Assembly: GCF_900129875.1 (NCBI RefSeq)
Contig: NZ_FQXC01000003.1
Span: forward strand, 248,001 to 312,000
Length of the DNA stretch: 64,000 bases
Source of the DNA: Marivita hallyeonensis
Lineage (GTDB): Bacteria; Pseudomonadota; Alphaproteobacteria; Rhodobacterales; Rhodobacteraceae
Direction of reading: 5' to 3'
Part shown: one piece after another, positions 53,839 through 62,562 of the stretch
Layout: each line of letters begins with the position of its first letter
How positions within the stretch are numbered: position 1 is the first letter of the stretch
Made by a program: the position numbers and the translations under genes
The notes under the pieces: generated by a model
What the model was told of the DNA's origin: nothing
The model's database searches: none
What the model saw: the letters and a program-made list of their open reading frames with translations, nothing else

Positions 53839-54837
53839 ATGCCCGGCTTCCAGTCCGAAAAGCAACTTGTCCGCGACTACTATGCAGCTTTGTCTGCGGC
53901 GGACCACGACGCACTTCCCATCGTCATGGCAAAGTTTTGCGCGCCTGATCTGGTGTGGCGCGGGTATCATCCGGTCGGGTTGCTGAACGGCGCAGAAACC
54001 GTTGCAACGACGTTTTGGCAACCGTTGAAACATGCACTGACCTCATTGCAGCGTCGCACAGACCTGTTCTTTGCCGGGCGGCATTTGTTAGCCGATGATG
54101 GCGCTGTCTGGGTTGCGTCCATGGGGCACCTCATGGGCCTGTTTGACCAGCCCTTGTTCGGTATCCTTCCCACCGGCAAGGTCGCAATGCTGCGATACGG
54201 AACATTCCACAAGGTCGAGAATGGCAAAATCATCGAAGAGGCGATGTATTTCGACCTGCCTCATCTGATGGTGCAGACTGGTCAAAACCCGTTCCCGCCA
54301 CAAACGGCGCAGCATCTGGTCCAGCCGGGGCCCATGACGCATGGTGGGTTGCTTTTTGACGACGCGCCGGAGGCAGAAGGCCGCGCGACGCTGGCAGCGA
54401 TCGAGGCGATGATCTCGGACCTTGGGTCGTGGAACCTTGGTATCCCGCTCGAGGAGGAGCTGCGGCGCACCTGGCATGAAGACATGATTTGGTGGGGTCC
54501 GGAAGGCATCGGCGCGACCTACACGATCCCACGCTATGCCCAGCAACATTCGGGGCCGTTTCGTGCGGCGTTTACCAATCGCTCGGCCACCGGGCATATC
54601 TGCCGGACGGCGGAGGGGCATTACGGTGGGTTCTTTGGATGGCCGAACTTCACCGCTGAGCATACCGGGGGGTTCATGGGCATGCCCGCCACGCCGGGTC
54701 GAGTCGAGTTTCGCGTGATCGACTTCTACCGGCGCGAGGGCGACAAGCTGGCCGAGAACTGGATCTTCATCGACCTATTGCACGTCTGGGCGCAGCAGGG
54801 GGTTGATATTCTGAAACGGACGACAGAGATCGGGTAG
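53839..54837 (+). CDS. Tandem SnoaL-like (NTF2-fold) protein
   Basis: A 332-residue protein made of two NTF2-fold halves: LVRDYYAALSAADHDALPIVMAKFCAPDLVWRG (about 8-155) and a second copy with LEEELRRTWHEDMIWWGPEGIGATYTIPRYAQQHSGPFRAAF (about 195-330). Each half has the W-x-G/H pattern of SnoaL-like cyclases and dehydratases. The substrate is unknown. It lies 71 nt downstream of gmaS in the same direction, so it may be co-transcribed; a hairpin follows its stop. Confidence 0.75.
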   Translation: MPGFQSEKQLVRDYYAALSAADHDALPIVMAKFCAPDLVWRGYHPVGLLNGAETVATTFWQPLKHALTSLQRRTDLFFAGRHLLADDGAVWVASMGHLMGLFDQPLFGILPTGKVAMLRYGTFHKVENGKIIEEAMYFDLPHLMVQTGQNPFPPQTAQHLVQPGPMTHGGLLFDDAPEAEGRATLAAIEAMISDLGSWNLGIPLEEELRRTWHEDMIWWGPEGIGATYTIPRYAQQHSGPFRAAFTNRSATGHICRTAEGHYGGFFGWPNFTAEHTGGFMGMPATPGRVEFRVIDFYRREGDKLAENWIFIDLLHVWAQQGVDILKRTTEIG

Positions 54838-54860
54838 GACGGCTTCTCAAAGAGCCGTCC
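54837..54860. terminator. Bidirectional hairpin between convergent genes
   Basis: GGACGGCT, loop TCTCAAAG, AGCCGTCC: eight perfect pairs starting at the last base of the SnoaL-like stop codon. Smaller stems follow up to 54900, before the amidinotransferase stop. No long U-run. Confidence 0.5.
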
Positions 54861-54902
54861 GCGAGCGATTTCGAATTCGCTTTGGTGGATTGAAAACCCA
54901 CC

Positions 54903-56024
54903 CTACTGGTTCGGGAAGTAGTCCTCGCAGTCACCATCGCGATAGACATCCGCTGTGCAGCAATGCAGGCCACCGCCAAACGCATAGGCGTCTCGCAGCT
55001 CCACCGGGATCACTTCCATGCCCAGCTTCTCCATCTGTTCCATCTGGTAGACTTCAGACGCCTCAACACAGACGGTTTTAAGATCCAGAACCAGCACATT
55101 CATCGACAGCCATGTCGAGGAATAGCACAGCGGTGGCGGCGTGTTATGTGCAGGCTGGGCGGCGTCGACGATTTCCCAATCGTTCTTCTTGAAGTAGTCG
55201 CGTTGTTCGTCGGGCAGACGGCGGTTTGGGTTGTTCAAAATAAGGCCGGGACGCAGCGGCGTGAAGGTCGCGTCGATGTGGATCGGGTACGGATCGCCGG
55301 GGAAATTCACGGCCCGCACGCGGTGATCGGGGAAATGGCGACGCAGCCATTCGATGCCTTTGAGGTTCGTCGTGAACCCGTGCTGCACGATCAGGTCTTT
55401 GCCAAAGCGCAAAACATCGGCAGCATCGAACAGCGGTTCTTCCTCGGTCGTGACGAAATGCTTTTCGGCGGTCCATTGCAGGCGCTTTTCGATGCCGATG
55501 GCCTCGGACAGGTAATCGTCGTGGTAATCCGCATCCGTGAGGCGTGGCTTCGGCGCAGCCTCGTGGCGAAAGTTGGGGTCTTCTTCCCAGTATTGCTGCA
55601 TGAGCGGGCGATAGCAGAGGTATTCGAACCAGCGGCAGCGATAGGACATGGTCGCTTCGAGGATCTCATGGCCAACCGTCAGCAGAACGTCGCGCGGGGG
55701 CATGCAGCCGAACTGGCTGTCCGTGTGGAAATCGGGCGTGGTGACGGGCTTGGAGAAATCTGTTGGTGTCGGCCGGTCGACGCGGATCCCGCGCTTGCGG
55801 AGTGTGTCGGTGAAGGTGTCCAGAAGCTCATTCGCTCGGTCGATGGTTTCCTGCGGACGACGGCCCCATTGACCGCGCATGTCGCTGTCCTCTGGCACCT
55901 TCGCGTCGAGCGCCGGTTCTTCCGGCGGGATGTGACAATCGTCAGCCTTGCCCACAATTACGTGGCGCAGCGTGTCCCATTCATTCCAGCTTTTGACCTG
56001 CGTCTTGTCCGGCGACCAATTCAT
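54903..56024 (-). CDS. Glycine amidinotransferase-like enzyme
   Basis: A 373-residue amidinotransferase of the GATM (AGAT) class. Family stretches are MPPRDVLLTVGHEILEATMSYRCRWFEYLCYRPL, EEPLFDAADVLRFGKDLIVQHGF (catalytic Asp), FPGDPYPIHIDATFTPLRPG (catalytic His) and GGGLHCCTADVYR with the nucleophilic Cys at C355. It moves an amidino group from arginine to an amine such as glycine. No guanidinoacetate methyltransferase is adjacent, so the acceptor is open. Nine consecutive G stand in its ribosome-binding region. Confidence 0.88.
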   Translation of the reverse strand: MNWSPDKTQVKSWNEWDTLRHVIVGKADDCHIPPEEPALDAKVPEDSDMRGQWGRRPQETIDRANELLDTFTDTLRKRGIRVDRPTPTDFSKPVTTPDFHTDSQFGCMPPRDVLLTVGHEILEATMSYRCRWFEYLCYRPLMQQYWEEDPNFRHEAAPKPRLTDADYHDDYLSEAIGIEKRLQWTAEKHFVTTEEEPLFDAADVLRFGKDLIVQHGFTTNLKGIEWLRRHFPDHRVRAVNFPGDPYPIHIDATFTPLRPGLILNNPNRRLPDEQRDYFKKNDWEIVDAAQPAHNTPPPLCYSSTWLSMNVLVLDLKTVCVEASEVYQMEQMEKLGMEVIPVELRDAYAFGGGLHCCTADVYRDGDCEDYFPNQ

Positions 56025-56030
56025 GTCCGT

Positions 56031-56039
56031 CCCCCCCCC
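56031..56039 (-). promoter_or_regulatory. G9 tract at the amidinotransferase ribosome site
   Basis: On the minus strand nine consecutive G end 6 nt before the ATG and occupy the Shine-Dalgarno position. Homopolymers of this length can slip in replication and would change spacing or strength of initiation. Confidence 0.45.
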
Positions 56040-56189
56040 GTCTTTTGCGACAAGCCATGCTCGAGGGAGACGGGAACGGCAAGTCCAAACGTGAAGAGTG
56101 ACAGTACGGGACCGACGCCTGTTTGGCCCGTTCTCATCAAACCAATGAGTTTCCTCGAAACAATACGATCCGCGTTTGTGGGCGTGCGC

Positions 56190-56753
56190 CTATTGACCGA
56201 AATCCGCGAGGGCCTCGAAATCGATCTGACCCATCACGTCCAGCAGGAGGTCCTCATCACCGCCTTCGACCTGGACAAGAATGCGATTGTCGATAAGTGC
56301 GATCGCCTGCCCGTCGCCGACGGCCACCCTTTGGCGCCCAATGCGTTCTGTTCGCATGCCCATGACGGCCGCATTGGTGAACATTGTGCCCATGCTGACA
56401 ACCATCGGATTGTCAGCCATCATGGTGATGGAATAGTATTGGCTGCCACCGTCGTTTCGATACTCCGCTCCGGCACCCATCCCGCCGCCCATCATTGCCA
56501 GGCCGGCGGCCATTTCGGTGTCCACCTCCCGGAACCAGCCGTCCGGCGCGTCTGGGAGGAACTGCTGAAACGACTCGGCCTGCATCGACAGCATCTTCTG
56601 GCGCGCGAAGTCGAGCTCTTCGAGCGCAAATGGAACGTCACCCGCTTCATATGCCTCCATTGCCGCTTGCAGGGACTCCGTAACATCATCGGCAAGTGCC
56701 AACGAGGGCATTGCAAGCACGAATGACAAAAATAGGGCTTTCGGGGAAACCAT
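56190..56753 (-). CDS. Exported protein of unknown function
   Basis: A 187-residue protein with signal peptide MVSPKALFLSFVLAMPSLALA. The mature part has one helical repeat-like segment (LQAAMEAYEAGDVPFALEELDFAR, resembling a TPR) and then a glycine/methionine-rich region (MMGGGMGAGAEYRNDGG). I do not recognise a characterised family. ATG 56753 has GGAG 10 nt upstream; a TTG five codons earlier is less likely. It is divergent from the coiled-coil gene, across 176 nt that contain both promoters. Confidence 0.65.
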   Translation of the reverse strand: MVSPKALFLSFVLAMPSLALADDVTESLQAAMEAYEAGDVPFALEELDFARQKMLSMQAESFQQFLPDAPDGWFREVDTEMAAGLAMMGGGMGAGAEYRNDGGSQYYSITMMADNPMVVSMGTMFTNAAVMGMRTERIGRQRVAVGDGQAIALIDNRILVQVEGGDEDLLLDVMGQIDFEALADFGQ

Positions 56754-56929
56754 AAACGTATTCTCCAAATTTGATCTTGTCGCAAGCTGCCGTGGATCCG
56801 GCCAAAATTCAACTCGATGCGTTCGGCGCTTTCTTTTTTTTCAGCCATTTGCAAAACTTCGGGCGAATTTGATGCTGATCAGATGTAAATCTGGTTAACA
56901 TTTCCTACATATTGATCGGAGGCACAAAA

Positions 56930-58006
56930 ATGGCCGATTTTGACACTCAGGTGCGGGAAAGCCAGGCGCAGGTCGCCGAGGCACAGGCAAAGATTGCGGA
57001 ATTGACGAGCCGGATCGAGACAGCGCGGTCCAAGATGAAATCGGGGGACGACGTTGCCTTCGATATCGAGAACGCGACACTCGATGATGTACACGCGCAT
57101 ACCGAAGTGATGAACGCGAATATCGCGGAACTCATCATGGGTCTCGATGATGTGACGGCAGCGTTCTCCAAGGATTTCGATGAGATGCGCTCGAAAACCG
57201 GCTGGGAGAGTTTTGTCGGCATCTTCTCGCGCGGGAAGTCAGATTCGATGCGGCAGGAACGGATCCGGGATGCGTCGATCGATGACAAACTGCAGGACCT
57301 GATCGCCAAATCCGACGTGATCGTGACCCTGCTGCAGGGCCAGTTGAACCTGCTCAATGAGCAAAAGGACAAGGTAGAGGTGAACCTGTCCGAGACACTG
57401 GATGAGCGGGAAATGACTGTTGGTGAACTGGAAGCGGTGAAGGCCGAAATTGTCGCGATGGACCCGAGGATCATCGAGCTTGAGAACAAGATCAGCGTAG
57501 AACAGGACGCCGCAAAACGGACCGCTCTGGAAACGGAACTCGCGGAGTTGAACGCCAAGTACAACGCGCTGGTGCAGGACGAGCAGGTCAAATTGGCGAA
57601 AAGCCAAACGCTGGAACGCTATATCGAGAAAGGCAAGACCTGGATCGACTCACTGCAGAACCAGGCGGCGACGCAGATGGTGCTGATCAACAAGTTGCAG
57701 ACGGACACGAAGCAACGGGTTGTGTTGTACGACGCGTTGACCAAGTCGCTGAAAACCGCGCAGCAGCAGGATGTGGCGCACCGGATCAACGAAATTGGCG
57801 TGCAGACCGACAAGGAAGCGCAATCCGCGATGGCCGGGATCGGGGCTGCGACCAATCAGCGGATGGCGGATATGTTGGAAAGCCACGAGGACCACATGGT
57901 GTTCGCCCGCGAGGTGCTGGAGGCCAAGGCCAAGGCGGATGAACGCTTCGCCCGCCGGTTCCAGGCGATTGTCGAAAAGCATGACAAGAACCTCTACGGG
58001 GCATGA
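56930..58006 (+). CDS. Coiled-coil protein, first gene of an uncharacterised AAA+ cluster
   Basis: A 358-residue, almost entirely helical protein. Residues about 1-40 and 130-210 look like coiled coils (QVRESQAQVAEAQAKIAEL; ELENKISVEQDAAKRTALE). The C-terminal half (LERYIEKGKTWIDSLQNQAA.. to ..RINEIGVQTDKEAQ) is loosely reminiscent of TelA/toxic-anion-resistance proteins, a low-confidence analogy. No signal or membrane segment. GGAGG precedes the ATG. The stop overlaps the next gene by ATGA, placing it firmly in the operon. Confidence 0.72.
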   Translation: MADFDTQVRESQAQVAEAQAKIAELTSRIETARSKMKSGDDVAFDIENATLDDVHAHTEVMNANIAELIMGLDDVTAAFSKDFDEMRSKTGWESFVGIFSRGKSDSMRQERIRDASIDDKLQDLIAKSDVIVTLLQGQLNLLNEQKDKVEVNLSETLDEREMTVGELEAVKAEIVAMDPRIIELENKISVEQDAAKRTALETELAELNAKYNALVQDEQVKLAKSQTLERYIEKGKTWIDSLQNQAATQMVLINKLQTDTKQRVVLYDALTKSLKTAQQQDVAHRINEIGVQTDKEAQSAMAGIGAATNQRMADMLESHEDHMVFAREVLEAKAKADERFARRFQAIVEKHDKNLYGA

Positions 58007-58254
58007 GTTATGGCACGGCATTTCCTCGTGGCGTACGGGTCGCGTTGGTCCTTTGTTGTTCTGGTTTTGCAATCATCCTGACTGGGCACCATTTGGGCTC
58101 CCCACTGCTCATCTTTTTCGGACTGACGCTCTTTGTCTCCGCTATTGTCGGTCTACAGATTCCCCGGTTGCTCCTTTTCTTCGGCTTATGGGTTCCTGCG
58201 ATGACAACCGCTGCCCTAAGCCTCCTGTCTTGGATGGAAATGGATCGTGACTAA
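58003..58254 (+). CDS. Small membrane protein of the AAA+ cluster
   Basis: An 83-residue protein with about three hydrophobic segments (VALVLCCSGFAIILTG; LLIFFGLTLFVSAIVGL; LLLFFGLWVPAMTTAALSLL). No known family is recognised. It overlaps the coiled-coil gene by 4 nt and the following gene by 8 nt, so it is a real translated part of the operon. It could tether the cluster's soluble proteins to the membrane; that is inference. Confidence 0.68.
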   Translation: MSYGTAFPRGVRVALVLCCSGFAIILTGHHLGSPLLIFFGLTLFVSAIVGLQIPRLLLFFGLWVPAMTTAALSLLSWMEMDRD

Positions 58255-59362
58255 GGTCGAAAATGACCACCGCGGCATCCCTGACACGCAGGCCAGCCGC
58301 CGCTACTTTGCGAAGTTCGAGAAAATCCTCACGCATCTCGGGCGCGTGGCGGCGATGCTGCATGTGGAAAACCGGTTGAGCAAGGACGAGGTCGAAGTTC
58401 TGACACGCTATGTGACGGCGCTCAACCTGACCTTCCGGGCGCTCTCGATGAAATACCTGCTGGTCGGTCGGGACACGGGGCAATTTTTCGGGTCGCTCAC
58501 CATGGACGTGCAGGACAGCGGATTTCCGACCGTGACCGAGCTTATGGTGATGGCGAACGACGCGACACAGGTTGACCAGCACCTCAAGACCATGCCGAGC
58601 GTCGAGACGCTCAAGGACGAGATGGTTGCTGAAATCATCGGCGATCAGGCCCTCCCGACGCGATTGCAATTCACGCTGAGCCAACGGCTTTACTACGAGG
58701 AATTGGCGCGCGGAAAGCTGTTCTGGGCGCGCAACGACCCGCAATGTCTGTGGCTTTCGGGTGAGGAGCGCCGGCGTTATCTGCTTCACTGGGCCGTCTA
58801 CGACAGCCAGCTCAACCTGCCGACGATCTACCTGATGGAGGTCAAAGACAGCGGACGCGAGGCCTTGCCCAAGGACGACCGCCGCTGGCCCGAGGTGCAG
58901 GCGCATCTGATGGCGCAGTCCCTCGGCGGGCTGAAGCTCCTCACCATCGCGCAGGGCTTTGACGAGAGCTTCGACCAATTGCACCCGAAACGCCTGCGCC
59001 GGTTCCATATCGGCCCGATGTATTCGCACAGCTTCACGCGCCAGACCGGCCCGATCCGTGAGGTGCTGGAACAGGCCCGTGCACCTGAGGGGCAGGACTG
59101 GACGCTGGCCTGGACGCTTGAAGAGCTGGAAAGCGAACGGGTGCGGGAAGAAAAGTCGGGCTGGTTCTCGACCGTCGAACGCGAGGTTTTCGCGCTCGAT
59201 CCGTTCGGCGGGCGCGGGGTGGAGACCGGCACCACGGCGACGGAACGGATGGTAATCATGCCGGAGCGCCCCTTTCAGGTCCTGTCCGAACGTAACCCGC
59301 CCGGCTTTGCGACGGTGCGCAAGTTCGTGGTGAATGATGCGGGGCGGGTCTTGAGTTATTGA
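58247..59362 (+). CDS. Unknown cytosolic protein of the AAA+ cluster
   Basis: A 371-residue soluble protein with no signal or membrane helix. It has a helical N-terminal part (RYFAKFEKILTHLGRVAAML) and a mixed C-terminal part rich in Glu and Arg (LEELESERVREEKSGWFSTVEREV). I do not recognise the family or any catalytic motif. GTG 58247 has GGAAATGGA upstream and overlaps the previous stop by 8 nt. A 76-nt gap with a dispersed element follows before the ATPase gene. Neighbours suggest it is a partner of the AAA+ protein. Confidence 0.7.
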   Translation: MTKVENDHRGIPDTQASRRYFAKFEKILTHLGRVAAMLHVENRLSKDEVEVLTRYVTALNLTFRALSMKYLLVGRDTGQFFGSLTMDVQDSGFPTVTELMVMANDATQVDQHLKTMPSVETLKDEMVAEIIGDQALPTRLQFTLSQRLYYEELARGKLFWARNDPQCLWLSGEERRRYLLHWAVYDSQLNLPTIYLMEVKDSGREALPKDDRRWPEVQAHLMAQSLGGLKLLTIAQGFDESFDQLHPKRLRRFHIGPMYSHSFTRQTGPIREVLEQARAPEGQDWTLAWTLEELESERVREEKSGWFSTVEREVFALDPFGGRGVETGTTATERMVIMPERPFQVLSERNPPGFATVRKFVVNDAGRVLSY

Positions 59363-59388
59363 GCGGCGCGCTTCCGCAACATGCGGGA

Positions 59389-59421
59389 GCCTCCGGCGGG
59401 AGTTTATTTGGCAAGATGAAG
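59389..59421 (+). repeat. Dispersed intergenic element, copy 4
   Basis: GCCTCCGGCGGGAGTTTATTTGG plus an AG-rich tail, in the 76-nt gap before the AAA+ gene. It shares its 12-nt GC part and the ATTTGG core with the element at 11004-11038. Confidence 0.6.
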
Positions 59422-59438
59422 TTGAGGAGCGTCGCGAG

Positions 59439-61373
59439 ATGTCCATAACGTCCGATCTGATGGAGCTGCGCGAGGAGACCATCCGCAAGCATTATGCGGC
59501 GGCAAACGCGATGCTGGAGGGGTTCGACCACACGCCGCGCGTGGCGGCGGCATTGGAGCCCGTGGCGCCGGAGCGGTCTTCGGGTATCGGCACGCGGCGG
59601 CGGTTTCGGTCGACCACGCCGGGGCTGGTGACGCGATCCACCGCGCGGCCCGAGGGGGTGCATCTGCTCGACCGGATCGCCGGGGCGGATGGGGATGATC
59701 CGCTGATCTCACCGTCGCAGGCGGCGGTGATGCACGGGCTTCGGCGGGCGTTGGGGATTGCTTTGGCGATCGGCGAAGCGTTCTCCGACGCAACGCCGTT
59801 GGGAGAGTTGAAGAGGGCGAATTTGCAGGGGTCGCTGGGGGCGGATCGCAAGACGGAATTCGCCGCTCTGCTCGAAGGTGAGGCGCTGGCGGTGGGCTAT
59901 GTCTTCGCCAACGCGACGGCGTTTCTTCTGGCGGCGCAGGCCAGCGAAGTGACGGTGGATGTGGGCGAGGTGCAGGAGGTTCTGACCGACAATGCGCAGC
60001 TGGCCCTGCATGGCGCGTTGTGGGAACTGGACCAGAAACTGGCGTTACATGCCAGTGACGAGCCGCGCATGGTTGCGACGGTTCTGGCCTTTGCCGAGCA
60101 GTTGATGGAGCGGATTGCGCTGCGAGCGCAGAACGGGGCGCGGACCGGCGCGTTTACCAGCGCCAATTGGCGGGTTGAGGCGGATGACCTGACGCTGCGG
60201 GGCTTCACGCCCGCGACCAAGGCCAAGGGCACGGTCCTCACCATGCAGTTCAAGAAGCCGCATCAGGTGGTGGGTAACCATATCGCCAAGTATCAGTCCA
60301 TGCGGCTCGCGAAGATGCTGATGGCCTATGACTTTGAACGGCGTCTGAACCCGTTTGCGGAACTGGGCGGCTTCATCTTCACCTTCATGGGCGACGGCGC
60401 GCCGGGGACGGGGAAGACGACGCTGATCCAGATGATGGCGGGGATGATCCATGAGTATTGCCAGAACGCGGGCTACACCTTCCGCTACCAGAACTTCGGC
60501 ATCGACAATATCGACAGCTATCAGGGCAAGTCTGGGCAGAACGCGAAGGCGTTTGTGAACAATGTGCTGGACCCGTCGGTGATCGGGTTCGGGACCATTG
60601 ACGACATCGACCAGATCGCGGGCAAGCGAGGGGATCGACAGTCCAGCGCGGGGCAGCAAGAAGTGACGGCGGTGTTCATGGAGGCGTTTGCCGGGGCCAA
60701 TACGGTGGTACGGGGGAATTGTACGTTCGGGATGTTCTCGAACTTCCCCGAGAACGTGGACGACGCCCTGCGCCAGCGGGCGGGCGCGCGGTTCCTCGTG
60801 GACGGGCCGCAGACGCGGGAGGATTACATCGACATCCTTGCGCTGCTCATGGGCAAGAAGCACGACATTCCCTTGGGCGATCACGAGCTTTACGCTGCGC
60901 AACAGATCCAGAAAGCGGTGGCGGCGTCGTTTGACTCGCACAACCGGCCCAAGGAGCCGGGGCTCTTGGAGGTGTTCGACCGGGTGTCGTCGCAGATCGG
61001 CGCGCTCGACACGATTGCCAAGATGGGCACCTATCTCAAGGCCATTCAGGAGGCCGACCCGCGCTTTACGGGCCGCGCGATCAAGAACATCACCGACGCG
61101 GTGAAGGTCCGCGCGATGGACTTTGAGTTGCCAGATGAGTGGATGGAGCAGCCGGAACTGTTCCTGTTCAAACCCTATGACGAGAAGGCGGCGATGATCG
61201 AGGAGTTGCGGCGGCCCATTACGGTCGAGATGGTGATCCAGGAGATCAACCGCTACGCGGATTCCGAGTTCCGCTATGCGGACAAGTCGGATGAGGTGGC
61301 GATCGAAGCGATGGTGCGGGACTTCGGGCGTCAGGAAGAGGCGAAGAAGAGGTGGTTGGAGGGGAAGGGGTAG
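59439..61373 (+). CDS. AAA+ ATPase of an uncharacterised cluster
   Basis: A 644-residue ATPase. The first ~300 residues are helical and unlike any domain I can name. The AAA module follows: Walker A GDGAPGTGKTT at about 318-328, Walker B GFGTIDDID at about 383-391, and a second-region-of-homology pattern with sensor Asn and arginine fingers (FSNFPENVDDALRQRAGARF, about 433-452). A helical lid ends near the C-terminus. Intact motifs predict an active hexameric remodeller. The GAGGAG ribosome site is good. The target is likely one of its operon neighbours. Confidence 0.85.
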   Translation: MSITSDLMELREETIRKHYAAANAMLEGFDHTPRVAAALEPVAPERSSGIGTRRRFRSTTPGLVTRSTARPEGVHLLDRIAGADGDDPLISPSQAAVMHGLRRALGIALAIGEAFSDATPLGELKRANLQGSLGADRKTEFAALLEGEALAVGYVFANATAFLLAAQASEVTVDVGEVQEVLTDNAQLALHGALWELDQKLALHASDEPRMVATVLAFAEQLMERIALRAQNGARTGAFTSANWRVEADDLTLRGFTPATKAKGTVLTMQFKKPHQVVGNHIAKYQSMRLAKMLMAYDFERRLNPFAELGGFIFTFMGDGAPGTGKTTLIQMMAGMIHEYCQNAGYTFRYQNFGIDNIDSYQGKSGQNAKAFVNNVLDPSVIGFGTIDDIDQIAGKRGDRQSSAGQQEVTAVFMEAFAGANTVVRGNCTFGMFSNFPENVDDALRQRAGARFLVDGPQTREDYIDILALLMGKKHDIPLGDHELYAAQQIQKAVAASFDSHNRPKEPGLLEVFDRVSSQIGALDTIAKMGTYLKAIQEADPRFTGRAIKNITDAVKVRAMDFELPDEWMEQPELFLFKPYDEKAAMIEELRRPITVEMVIQEINRYADSEFRYADKSDEVAIEAMVRDFGRQEEAKKRWLEGKG

Positions 61374-61385
61374 AGCTTGGAACTA

Positions 61386-62096
61386 ATGAAGAACAAATGG
61401 GCCATTCTTATAATTCTTGCTTGCTTAGCGATCGCAATTGTTTTGCGCCTTAACGACCTCAGCGGGCTAGCGGCTGATTTTCAGAAGCTTGACCTAAATG
61501 AGAAAGGCGATGCCATCGCTGGAGTGTTTAGTCCGTTAGCGTTCGTCGTCGCTATGTTTGCCCTTTTGCTGCAAAGCCGTGAGCTCCGTCTATCTCGCCA
61601 AGAAACAGCGCGAACTGCCGAAGCACTTTCTCGGCAGACTGAGATTCTAGATAACGCTGAGAGACGTAAAATTGAGGATGAAGTTCTTGTGATACTTGAG
61701 GACTACATCAAGCCGACACGTAAGATTATCGAAAAGGGTGCGGTGGACTACCGTTTTCGAAGTGACGATGGAACCATCGATTTCTCTTTGCACCATCTAT
61801 TTTTTGATGGTGGGATATACGAAATTCAACCGGATGCCGATTTTTTTGCAACGCTTCGGTTAGCCTTAGAAAACGAAATTCCAAAACTACACGAGTATGG
61901 TTCTTTACATAATGTGGTCTCTCAGCCCACACGCGAGCAAGTTTCGGAACTAGTAGCGCAGGTGGATGAGTTCATTGCGGCAATTGACGATTTACCACAA
62001 CGGCATCAGTTGAAGATGGTTCACTACGAGTTTCCTCTTTTAAAGGATGCGCTTCAACGTCTCCCACACTTTGAAACAAAAGAGACGCTAGCATAA
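61386..62096 (+). CDS. AT-rich membrane-anchored protein, probable recent insertion
   Basis: A 236-residue protein of unknown family. Two N-terminal membrane segments (WAILIILACLAIAIVL and FSPLAFVVAMFALLL) are followed by a coiled coil (SRELRLSRQETARTAEALSRQTEIL) and a soluble C-terminal part. Its DNA is much richer in A and T than both neighbours, with codons such as TTA, ATA and AAT that they avoid. It starts 12 nt after the ATPase stop without a clear ribosome site. The 136-nt spacer after it has a GC-rich hairpin. It looks like foreign DNA placed inside the operon; membrane-bound anti-phage or abortive proteins can look like this, but nothing proves such a role. Confidence 0.65.
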   Translation: MKNKWAILIILACLAIAIVLRLNDLSGLAADFQKLDLNEKGDAIAGVFSPLAFVVAMFALLLQSRELRLSRQETARTAEALSRQTEILDNAERRKIEDEVLVILEDYIKPTRKIIEKGAVDYRFRSDDGTIDFSLHHLFFDGGIYEIQPDADFFATLRLALENEIPKLHEYGSLHNVVSQPTREQVSELVAQVDEFIAAIDDLPQRHQLKMVHYEFPLLKDALQRLPHFETKETLA

Positions 62097-62152
62097 ACGC
62101 TCTTACTACGGATCTGTGCATGAATTATCGATTGACGTCGCGACGCGCCCGA

Positions 62153-62170
62153 CCCGCCCCCCAGGGCGGG
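62153..62170 (+). terminator. GC hairpin after the AT-rich gene
   Basis: CCCGCCC, loop CCCA, GGGCGGG; longer pairing with CGCGCCC (62144) and GGGCGCG (62168) is an alternative. No U-run. It marks the right border of the AT-rich insertion. Confidence 0.4.
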
Positions 62171-62232
62171 CGCGTTCCTCACCCACCCTCGGGCCGGGCG
62201 CATCGCTTTGTTCTGTGTGGTAAGGGTGTCAG

Positions 62233-62562
62233 ATGACTGTCGGGGCCATCATAGCATTGGTCGCTTGGGCGTGCTTGGGGACGCTGTTCGTATGCTGGAG
62301 CGTTGCCCGCAGCCTTCCTGTGCCTGACGGCGCGTTGCTATTCACTCGTTTCGTTTTCTGGTGGAGCATCTCTGCCTTTGTCGCTTGGGCGGTGTATCTG
62401 GCTGCTTCTCTCGTTCTTGCGCCTGCGGGGTTACTGAACCAACTGATGAACACGTCTCAGGGTTTGTTCGTCTTGGCAGGAGCACTGCCTGTGATCGTAG
62501 GCCTCGCATACGGCATCTACCTCCAAGCGTTCGCAGGTCACAGGAGTCGAATGGACCCATGA
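62233..62562 (+). CDS. Small membrane protein of the AAA+ cluster
   Basis: A 109-residue protein with three hydrophobic segments (IIALVAWACLGTLFVCWSV; FWWSISAFVAWAVYLAASLV; LFVLAGALPVIVGLAYGIYL). No known family is recognised. Its stop overlaps the following gene by ATGA. Together with the 83-residue protein upstream it gives the cluster at least two small membrane partners. Confidence 0.65.
   Translation: MTVGAIIALVAWACLGTLFVCWSVARSLPVPDGALLFTRFVFWWSISAFVAWAVYLAASLVLAPAGLLNQLMNTSQGLFVLAGALPVIVGLAYGIYLQAFAGHRSRMDP

Noticed and set aside
54963-56726. A 587-codon open frame opposite the amidinotransferase
   Set aside because: Antisense to a well-supported enzyme; its length is a by-product of codon bias. 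No start context or recognisable protein.
61386-62096. Prophage or integrative element
   Set aside because: Only one AT-rich gene; no integrase, attachment repeats or phage genes border it.
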